Shown: piece after piece, positions 13,473 through 23,211 of the stretch
How positions within the stretch are numbered: the first letter of the stretch is position 1
How the letters are laid out: every line of letters starts with the position of its first letter
Assembly (NCBI GenBank): GCA_027579435.1
Contig: JANBPK010001049.1
Span: 1 to 64,000, forward strand
Reading direction: 5' to 3'
DNA length: 64,000 bases
Source of the DNA: Candolleomyces eurysporus
Taxonomy: Eukaryota > Basidiomycota > Agaricomycetes > Agaricales > Psathyrellaceae
Notes under the pieces: model-generated
The model's database searches: none
The model's input: only the letters and a program-made list of their open reading frames with translations
What the model was told of the DNA's origin: nothing
Translations under genes and position numbers: made by a program

Positions 13473-16400
13473 ATGTCCGAAGCTACGAAAACTCGTGGAG
13501 ACAACACCGCCGGCAACTCGGAGCGCAATACCCCAATTCCGTCTCGCGCTGAGACGCCCGTCGGTGGTAGTGGGAGCCGATCTTCGAGCAGGACCAGATT
13601 GAGGGAGAAAATGGGGAAGAAATGGGACAAGGGAGTCGGCAACGTTAAGCGTTTCTTCGGGGTGAAGGAGAAAGGAGCGGGAACGGGTCAAGAGGCTGGA
13701 TCGGGTGACGGTGGAACTGGCGGCGCGGCGATCGTCGGTGTCGCTGCTACTGGCACTTCTGCTGGATTGGATATCACTGTGCCACAGGTTGGAACTCAGG
13801 CACTCGGCCAAGCAGCCTATCTCTCGGCTATGGTTCCTATCACCGCCACAGGTCCAGATGAAGTTCAGGGGACCGGGACGTCTCTCCCCTCTGCTACGGC
13901 TATGACACAGAGGACCAACAATCCACTTGATCAGGAGCCCGCCTTGGGTGGCCATGACACTTTGCTTGCTCCAGATAGCAACGCTGCTTTAGCTCTCAGT
14001 GCCGCACAAGAGGTTTCTCAAGAAAATCCTGCTGCTCTCCCCCCAACCGCCGTGCAAGTTGAGGGCCCGGTCCCGATCACAGCCCGTGAAGAAGCAGGAG
14101 CGAACATGATAGATTCCAACCCATCGGGAGCCTCCTCGAGTAAGGCTTGGACTATCGTCACGGGCGCTTTGAAGAAGACACTTCAAGGAGCGGTTCCCTT
14201 TATCCCCGAACCTTTCAAAGGCCCCGCTGAGTTACTTTTGAAGGTTATCGAGGTCTTCGAGGTAAGTTGGCTCGCCCTTCAATAACCATCCCTTGCTAAC
14301 AATCCGTAGCAAGCGAAATCAAACAACGAAGAGATGGAGGATCTGAAAACGCGTTGTGACCTCCTCAACGAAAGCCTGGTGAACGCGATTAAGGGACAAG
14401 ATGCAGGATTGCTGTCGGATGATCTGAGAGATAGTATTGGCCGTCTCGTGAAGTACGTCTCATTTTGTGTCGAGCCCAGGCAGCATCTCATTGATATCAA
14501 TGCTAGGGGAATATCTGATACCCTTATGGATACAGCGGTGAAGAAGTCAACAGGAATCACGGTATATATCTTGGTGGAGGATGACGCGGAGGCTTTGAAG
14601 AAGGCAAACCAGCAAATCGATCAAGTGCTCCAGCGCTTCTGGGTAAATGCAATTTAGCTTTTACGATACGGGAGGCTGATGGTATGTAGATTGAGAACCT
14701 CATTGCAGGCGCTCTTGTCCTGAGCGACGTCCGCCAAACAGTCAAAGATCAAGAAGGGTGGATGGCAAAGCTGTGTATTACTGTGGACAGACATTTCAAG
14801 GTGCGTAGTCTGGAAGCCGTTTCTTTTGATATGCGTTAACGATGATGATAGAACGCAGCTCTGGAAAAATTGAAGAATGTTCCCAGCGCTGCGTATGACT
14901 CGCAGGCTCTCACCAAGGTCGACACATGCTTCGAGGGCACCCGGGTGAAGCTCCTAGCTGGCATCGGCCGCTGGATGAGCGACACCGCATTGGATGGGTC
15001 CGAAACCGGGAAACCTATCTATGTCCTCGATGGGATTGCTGGGATTGGGAAATCCACCGTGGCTAAAACAGTAGCGCAGCGTGCCGATGATATCAACTCT
15101 CTTGGGGCCAGCTTCTTCTTCTCTCGTGATCATGCTGAGCGGCAGCATGCCTCTGACTTTGTGCACACTATTGCTCATCAGCTTGCTCGCTGCAATCCCT
15201 CCTATGGAGAAGTCATTGCTACTGCAATTGACCATCATTCTGAAAGCCTGCACAAGGTTATACCACAGCAGTTTTCTGCCCTTGTGGCTGAGCCTCTTTG
15301 CAATATGCTCAAGCAAAGAGCAACACCTCTTGTCTTTGTCTTTGATGCTCTGGATGAATGTGTTGAATCTGATGCCTCTGCTGTGTTGAATCTTGTCATT
15401 GATTCATTCTCTAAACTGCCTAATGTCAAGGTCTTTCTCACTGCTCGACCAGAACTGGTACTCAGAGATGAGTATCAAAACACATCTTTGGCTAGCTGCT
15501 TTCATCTTCAGAATATTGAAGCTCTGATTGTAGACTCTGACATCAATCTGTATTTCAATCACTGGCTGACATCTTCAAACATACAAAAAACTTTCAGGGG
15601 TATGAAATTTGCATCTTGGGTTCCTACAGAGGAGGAGAAAAGAAAGCTTGTTCAGGTTGCAGACAGGCTTTTCATATTTGCCTCTACTGCTGTCAAAGCT
15701 ATTCTTGATAGAAAGCATCTCAACCCAAAGCGCCAACTTGATGCTATTTTGAGCATCAGACCAACCAATGCAATTACCTCTCTGTATATGCAGGTGCTTA
15801 ATAGTGCTAAACCTCCAGAGAACTATGATGACTGGATGGCCAGCTTTAAAACAGCCATTGGAGCTCTTGTTGTCCTTCAGTACCCTCTTCCTATTGAAGC
15901 CTTGGCAAACCTCCTAGGCATAGAGTCTGATGAGCTCACTTCAATCTTAGCAAACTTGCATGCAGTCCTTGCTCCAGTGAATGATGGGCCTAATCCAACC
16001 TATAAGATTCACCATAAATCATTTGCTGACTTTGTCACAAATGCTGGCCAATCTCAGGAATACTCTGNTCAAAGAACAAGACTGCCATCTGCATCTAGCT
16101 AAATGCTGCTTGCAAACTATGAATCAGCAGCTCCAGTTCAATATCTGCCAAGTATCTCCTGCAGATCAATACAAAGACCTTGCTGATTTGCCAAACCTGA
16201 ACAAAGAAAAGCTAACCCAAGGGTTGAAATATGCCATCTGCCATTGGGCCACTCATTTGGACAAGAGCACCCTTGGGTCCTTGGATGAGGATATCAAGCA
16301 ACAACTTGAAGAGTTTGCCAGCTTTCATTTGCTGCACTGGCTTGAAGCTTTGGCCTATTCTGAGGAGCTGGATACTGCCTATTATAGCATGCAAACAGCT

Positions 16401-17206
16401 CTAGCAGTTTTGGTGAGTTGTTCACAACTAACAGATGATGCAGAGAGCTTACATTCTAATAGACAAGCTGTCATGAGTTGCAAGAAATTCAAGAAGTACT
16501 CCAAGATGGCCAGAGATTTGTTTTATTATATGGCAATACCATTAAGCACTCACCACTCCATGTCTTTTGGTCATGCATTTCTTTTGCACCCAAACTATCA
16601 AGCATATACAAATTATATGCAAATAACATTGAAAGAACAAAACCTGTCACTGGCCATGCCAGCTTCTGGCCACCAGAACTTGCAGTTTTGCATGGCCATT
16701 CTGGGTGGGTGATCCATGTTGCCTTTTCACCTGATGGACAGAGGCTGGCCTCAGCATCTGATGACAACACAGTGCGCCTGTGGAACAGCCAGACAGGGGC
16801 TGCTCTTGCAACTCTGGAAGGGCATTCTGATGCAGTAAGACATGTTGCCTTTTCACCTGATGGACAGAGCCTGGCCTCTGCATCTTATGACAACACAGTG
16901 CACCTGTGGGACAGCCAGTTGCACACACTTCTGGCAGCCATGCATTACAGTTCTCCTTGTGGTCTTAGCTTCAAAACATCTTTGAATTTCTTCATGTATT
17001 GCAGCACTTTCTCTTCCCCTTCTGGACTATACTGTGTTTCATTTACTGCTCCTCTTCTAAAATTATCCATTGCTCCACTTTGCTTGCTTCCTCCAAACTG
17101 GACCGTCCAATCTGTTTCTTTCAACTCTTCATTCACTTTAGCTGCAGTGGCCCTTGCCAATGGACAAATTTATATCCTGGATTTGTCCCACTTCTTTGTG
17201 GATTGA
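13473..17206 (+). CDS. NACHT-WD40 STAND (NLR-like) protein A
   Basis: Exons 13473-14261, 14310-14452, 14507-14642, 14690-14800, 14852-16412 and 16463-17206. There is one extra base, the N at 16068; without it the model is 1160 residues. Order of parts: a Gly/Thr/Ala-rich N-terminus (1-220); a helical bundle-like domain (about 225-395, VPFIPEPFKGPAELLLK then long amphipathic helices); the NACHT domain with P-loop GIAGIGKST (about 454-462), Walker B LVFVFDALDEC (about 553-563) and sensor KVFLTARPE; a helical region with FHLLHWLEAL; then two WD40 repeats from about residue 989 and a degenerate WD-like C-terminus. Such proteins act in fungal non-self recognition and programmed cell death; ligand and effector output here are unknown. 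GC and CpG content drop sharply inside exon 5, near 15200. Confidence 0.85.
16690..16920 (+). repeat. Two near-identical WD40 repeats in NACHT-A
   Basis: Two 126-nt units encode VAFSPDGQxLASAS-x-DNTVxLW-x-SQ, joined by TGAALATLEGHSDA. They differ mainly just before the VAF strand and at D/Y after SAS, positions known to vary between repeats of fungal WD40 NLRs. Only two full units are present, where a closed propeller needs about seven. Confidence 0.8.
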
Positions 17207-17375
17207 CTTCTGTTTTTTTTTCTCTCTATAATATTTGGAATAACCATCCAGTTTTGTTTCTTTTACTTATAGTCAATCTCAAATCAGAACTTATGTCAAC
17301 ATCCAAAAAGTAACATGCAAGTAGCAGCTGATGTCTACTGTATGCAAGTTCCAAGCTATTTTTACCTGTGATTCA

Positions 17376-17650
17376 CTTGTTACTTGAGGCCATCACAGTG
17401 TGCAGCAACTCCAAGGCCTATTATTACTCTAAGATTATTTTAATAATCAAAATTTAAGAATCTTGCAGAAGCCTGAGGAGCAACACTTATATTCAAGTAA
17501 TCTTCCATTCTAGAGGGTTAAAATATTGCAGAAAAGGATACCATCAGCTAGGATTGGACATGATGGCCTCTTGGGCACATGACTTAGAAGTCACCTGATT
17601 TGGTTTTGTGTTGGGCTTGACATTTTAGGCCCCAGGGTACAATACTTGGT
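17376..17650. mobile_element. Element 2, old CpG-depleted copy (5' part)
   Basis: Colinear with 21804-22080: both start cttgttRSttgaggcc, and both share gaggagcaacacttat and gggcacatgacttaSaagtcacctg. All CpGs of the young copy in the first 30 bp are TG or CA here. A sequence matching the element's end (tataggcctcagaat) lies at about 19860-19874, so this copy was probably split by a later insertion. Confidence 0.6.
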
Positions 17651-20459
17651 TAGCAGGCTGTCATTGTGTGCAGCATTCACAAGAGTTTACATTTCATTCG
17701 AACCACTAGAACCAAGGGGTTGTCACAATAGCAAGAGACAAGATTCATCCACCTGGTTGGGTCCATTGGAAGAGCTCTCCAGCTGCTCAGCACTGTAGAG
17801 ATCTACCAATAAACATCCAATTCCTCAAGCATACTCAATAATTTGGTCTGATGTTTGCAATTCAATAGATGTAGTGTTCAGTCCTACTCTTTTCACCCTG
17901 AGAAAAGGCCCTTCTACTACAATTTCTACACAGAACAAGTAGATCCTGGAACAAAGACTTGTCTGAATCAGCATACCAAACTTGAGAACGACCACATCCT
18001 TCTGTAATAGGAACCATGCAACATCTGTGTCTCTCAGTATGAGGCCTTGGGGGCTATATCACCTAAGATGAGTAGAGTACTGAACTTGAGTTCAGCAGGC
18101 CGTTGCTTTGCATGGCAGGTTCCAAGGCCTCTCTGGTTTGACTGGGAAAGGGAAACAGTTCACACCATCACATTGTACAAAACAGAAAAAAAAGCTTGGC
18201 ACAATTGGCCCTGGAGTACAAGTACCCAAGGCTTATAGAGGCCTGAGAATCAAAATACTTGTACTGTGGTTGCTCAGCCCAAAAAGGCCAGCAGATCTTT
18301 CCACAGACCTGACTGGGTGAGTGGATGTTTGGAGGCATTCTGACTCATTTTTCATACATGCAGATTCCAGGTGCCAAGATGGATGCGTGGCATGTGCAGG
18401 AACTAATGGTGGCATTGCTGTTTCCTGTTGGTGTTTCCCATTCTCCTTTTCTGGGCTGACATTTGCCTGTCCCTCTAACCTCCAAAACCTCAACAGTAAT
18501 TTATGTACAGTTGGAGTCAAAACACCTCAGACCACTGCTGTGCAAAGCAACGGCCACTTCCAACAGGTCACCTCTTGCTATTGTGGCACCTCTTTGACAG
18601 GAACAATTAACCCTGTTGCAGTGTAGTATCCTCATACATTGCATATAATAGTGTTCTACCTTGGCTATTTTACAGCCACTGGGTGCTTTCAGATGCTACC
18701 AATGTATCTACCTGTTCCCACTGGTTGCACCATTGGCATATTGGACCTGGCTGAATTTTTAACTATGCATGAAGTGAAAATGCAAGTGATCACCATATAC
18801 TAAACCTCCACCAACATAGTATGACATAGATTGATCCCATCAACACAGTTACTCTGATCTGTATGTCATACAGCATTCAGGCACTTTTGAGCACATTTGA
18901 GCAGTGATTAGCAGGATGAACCAGTAACACAATCAAAACAGAACACACTACCATGGGAAAGNAAAAAAGAAGGTAGCCTGAGTTTCTCAGCTGTATTTAT
19001 TTATTGTAGATTGGGTGGTAAGCTGGTTGGACCAGGAATAATACAGGAATTGCAAACATATCTATGAAAGAACAGAGACAAGGCTAAATGCCAACCAGCT
19101 GATAGAAAGCAAAGATACAAGAAGGAAGAGCAAGCAGAGAACAGATGCACCTGCTGCCCAATCATTCACAGTAAATAAATAGAACTGGTGATATGTATAT
19201 CTGTTTTATGGATGCCAAAGGTCTTATTGACTCGCTTGTTGGAGATAGATACTGCCAACCTACAGAAATAGGAAAGTAGAACAACTACAAGGAGGAGCTT
19301 AGAGGCATCCCAAGGACAACAGGTAGGTGATGATACTAGCAGGTTCTGCAATTAAATGCTTAGGCAATGGCACCAACAGGCTCCACATAACAGTAATTGA
19401 GGTCCAAACATGAGAAAATTGGGATCATCAATGTCATTGCCACTGAAGGGCCATCTACCTCTTCTTTTAAAAGCTAATTTAAGTTGAGTGAAACTGTAGA
19501 TAGATAAGAAGACTATCTACACATTAGCAATGAATGGAATGAGAAGAACATATAATACTCACAGCTCAGATGAAAATTTCATCTGAGGTGCAAGAATGTG
19601 AGACTGAGCCACTTATACACTATGCATATGAGACAAAAAAAAAATTAAACAGAGATAAATAAGTGATGAATAAAAAAAAATTACAGTGCAATAGCATGAG
19701 CCAGAAGAAGAGTGACAAGTAGCAAAGAAGCCAAGGCATGTTAATAGAGTGTGACCAATAACTGAGATCGCATGGATGCTTTTGGGTTTTTTGATGGTGT
19801 GAAAAGTCCAGGTAAAAGAATGATTGCTTACTTATGTAAACCCTCATAATCCAAGTCCTTATAGGCCTCAGAATCAGCTTGGACCTCAAGCTGTTCTATC
19901 AATAATGTAACGGCTTGGCTGGCTCTACATTGGTTGATGCAGCTTGAATCACCAATTATTGATTCTATCACCTTTTCCAAATGTGCAGCTTTCTACTGGT
20001 AGGTAGGACTTTGATTTTGTTATCAAATTTCCATCATAGGTATCAAATTGAAGTATGATATCTTGCTAAGTGCCTGAATGTATGCATGCTAAACTGTGAT
20101 ATTGTCCCAACTTGCACTTGTGAGGGGTGCACACCATTTTTATCCATAAACCCATGGATGAGCCAAAGGGCTTTATCCATAATCCAAAGGCTAATAGCTG
20201 GATAAAAGCTCAATCTAAAAATAGAGTAGGCTGTCAGCTGTCAAATGAAAGTCAGGCTTCTGGTTCTAATTCATCTGTCAACTCAAAACTTCTTTTAATT
20301 AACTTGGTTGGAAAAGAAACAAGTACTCTTATTGACATACAAAAACACAGACAGCACATTGCAACATAAGTGTCTCTTTCTCTACAGATCTGAGCTTAAA
20401 ATAACATAAAACTTCACAGAATAAAAGCTGTTTCAATTCCAGACAGGAAAATCATTATC

Positions 20460-20870
20460 CCAACACTAACCAACCCTAAAAACCCTAATAAACCCTAAAG
20501 GATCCCAACTAACCCTAACATATCATATTTGTTTTGCTGTGAAGACATACTATAACATACCATGTTACCAACCCTAAAAACCTTAAACAACCTTAAAAAA
20601 CTCTGTCCAGCCCTAACCAACCCTAACACTAACATGCCATATTTATTTTGTTGTCAAGACATAACATAACATACCATATTTGTTCTGTTGTCAGACATAT
20701 TGATTGGGGGGGGGGAGGGGGGGGCTTTTTTTTTGACAAATCCTATANTTACCAACCCTAAAAACCCTAAGCAACCCTAGGATATTATATTTGTTTTGCT
20801 GGAAAAACATATGCTAACATACCATATTTGCTCTGTTGTCTGACATATTGATGGGGGGGCTTTTTTTGAC
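20460..20870. repeat. CCCTAA-rich minisatellite (telomere-like interstitial repeat)
   Basis: About ten CCCTAA/AACCCT motifs occur in clusters, separated by a recurring catatttgttttgctg...acataacatacc segment. Two long G runs followed by T runs lie at about 20706-20733 and 20853-20867. The array is absent from copy B. Confidence 0.7.
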
Positions 20871-21085
20871 AGGTTGGAAGTCAATGAGAAGTTGGGAACA
20901 CCAAGAGAATCATTGTGTCATTGATGGGAATGATGGCATCTGGAGATTCAGTCTCAATAGAACAGGCTGAAAGTGAGTTATGAATAAGACCTCTAGGCTC
21001 ATCCAGGAACTTATGGATAAAAATGCTGTTCAGTGGTGCACTTGTGTCCAACACTTCTTACTATTACACTTGCAATTTAACTTGA

Positions 21086-21335
21086 TTGTCAATGGGCTGA
21101 TGCTTTGCACAGCAGTTCACTGAGGCATTTTAGCCTGTGTGGGCTTTGGCATTCTACTCAGCTCTTTGGGTGCTTGGCTCTAAAGCTAAACAATGGTGAG
21201 GTGCAGAACAGAAGAATAATGCACATGAGAAAGACACACTGGATTGAGTGCCAGAGCTTAAAGCTAACCATCAATGCAAAAGCTTGGTGGCAAAGGCTCA
21301 AGGTAGCAATGTACCCAAGTCAAAATGCCTTGGAA
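21086..21335. mobile_element. Element 1 (MITE-like), old CpG-depleted copy
   Basis: Relative to copy B, which reads straight through at 41153-41180, about 250 bp is inserted here. The ends match element 1 at 41441-41588: left gctgatgctttgcacagcag, right gtcaaaatgccttggaac. Imperfect inverted repeats tgaggcatttta and tcaaaatgcct lie inside the ends. Confidence 0.65.
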
Positions 21336-21803
21336 CCTTTCAATTTCTGGCCCTGTTCATGGAAAACAACAAATTCCCAGTTCCAAGCTTGCCAGTGCTG
21401 ATAGCATTTGTAACTTTGGATTGAATTCTCATCAAGATGTTGGATGGGCTTAAGTGGCTGTGGTGAGGGATGGAAAGAATCTCTTATTGCTAGCACCTGC
21501 GGATGGTGCTGATTGCCAAATTGGGCTCTGTACCTGCACCTGCACCTGTGGCCACCTGTACCCACTTACCTGGCAGGTAGGGCCCAGCTGTGTTAAACAC
21601 TACAAGCATTCTCCAATCCTCCTATCCACTATTCACAAACACTTCCAAATATGCAGCAGAATAACATTGTATTAAATATACACAGCAGCATCTATATGAA
21701 TGCAACATTTGGTCACAAAGAGAGAGACTGAAATGAGAATACCAGCGAGTGATGGCAACATGGTATGAATATACATCAACATGTGATCAAGTATGTACTA
21801 TGC

Positions 21804-22116
21804 ACTTGTTGGTTGAGGCCGTCGCAATGCGCAGCAATTCCGAGGCCTATTCTTACTTGAATATTATTTCAGTTGTAAAAATTCAATAATCTCAGAGTAG
21901 CCTGAGGAGCAACACTTATGCTCAAGTAAGTTTCAATTCTGGAGTGTTACTAGTAAAATATCACAAAAAAGAATGGCATTAGCTAGGATTGAACATGGAG
22001 CCTCATGATGGATTTTTGGGCACATGACTTACAAGTCACCTGGTTTGGTTTTGTGAAAAGCTTGGCAAGAAAACTCCCGGGGTACAATACCCGAGTCCTT
22101 ATAGGCCTCGGAATAG
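21804..22116. mobile_element. Element 2 (MITE or SINE-like), young CpG-rich copy
   Basis: Copy B is uninterrupted at this point (actatgcat|gggtacaac near 41785), so about 313 bp is inserted. Perfect subterminal inverted repeats attccgaggcctat and ataggcctcggaat lie about 265 bp apart. On the minus strand there is a tgacttgtaagtca hairpin followed about 40 nt later by gttcaatcc, similar to a tRNA anticodon arm and pol III B box; a tRNA-derived origin is possible but weak. Confidence 0.65.
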
Positions 22117-23211
22117 GTGCGACAACAATGGAACAAGTCCAGAAAAGTGAATAGAGAGAGAAAGTGAGAGAGATAGAGAGATAGAGGAGTCAGATAGAGA
22201 GATGGATAGAGAAGGAGGGGCATGGCTCCCCCAAAAGTCAAACACAAAAGAGGGACCCATTCATCTAACAAGAATGCATGTATGGTGCGTGCGGATGCAT
22301 GGCCCACAGCACAAGAAAGTAAATTCAAACCGACAGCGATAGTCAAAAGAGGAGGCAAAATGAATTCAGCAACATGCATGACAAATAAAGAAGTGGTAAA
22401 AAAGCAAATACAGCAAAATGGGGTGCGACAAATAGTAACAATGATAGTGCAAATGAAGAAATAAGTGATGAATATGCAACACAGAAGAGGAGAGAATAAA
22501 AAGATGAATCTATTTTTTTGTTGTCTAACCCCCGAAATAGCGAGGGGGCAATATCCCATTCCACCGACAAACCAAACCAACAGAGCACCAAGCAACCAAG
22601 CAATTGACTGAGAGCAACAAACAGCAGCAACCATCCAATACAGCAAACGACATCAACAACCGACGTGACCGGACGAATGGACCCAAAGACAATATGATAG
22701 CAAGCGATTATAAGTGTGGTGTTGTTGGTGGTGAATAATATGGATACAGAAGATTACGATTATGATGAATGCTGATGTGGGTAATCTTGCCGAACGAGTG
22801 AAGAGATGATTCCAAAAGAGTGACGTTGTATCGATACAGTAAAGACCGTGTTGCAATGCAGATGATGCCGAAGAGAGAGAGAGGAGAAACGATTGAAATG
22901 AGTGTGTGATTTCCAAATACCGAATGCTGGATGGATGGATTATATGATGATACACAAATTTGAACGCATGACAAGAGGTGTCACAGGATTAGGGCAATGA
23001 AATGGCTGAAAAGATAACGAGCATGTGTATCCTGGGAGGGAGCGGAGAGTTGACACTCCATTATATGACGTCGAGTTAAGATAGATAAGGTAGATTAGGG
23101 ATAAACACGTCTTCAGTCGGTTGGTCGGTCGGTATCTTGGTGAGTCACTGCCAAGAAAAATCGCATTCAGTAACAATTCGAGCGAGAAAGAGAACAACNA
23201 AAAAACTCACC

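Larger units (their letters stand above)
17207..23211. other. AT-rich, CpG-poor spacer of copy A with repeat insertions
   Basis: No protein-coding gene is supported: ORFs are short and both strands are saturated with stops. It contains an old element-2 copy (from 17376), a CCCTAA-rich minisatellite (about 20460-20870), an old element-1 copy (about 21086-21335) and a young element-2 copy (21804-22116). CpG is nearly absent from about 17.2 to 21.8 kb and becomes common again at 22-23.2 kb. The matching spacer in copy B (40267-42870) is less than half as long. Single undetermined bases lie at 18962, 20748 and 23199. Confidence 0.6.

Noticed and set aside
20701..20740. G-run/T-run as a regulatory or G-quadruplex element
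   Set aside because: Homopolymer length is unreliable in this sequence (an undetermined base lies at 20748), and the tract is not in copy B.
22029..23197. Hydrophobic minus-strand ORFs in the spacer (e.g. LFFLYSLLFC-type)
   Set aside because: They are translations of pyrimidine-rich non-coding DNA; the copy-B equivalents have different frames and stops.
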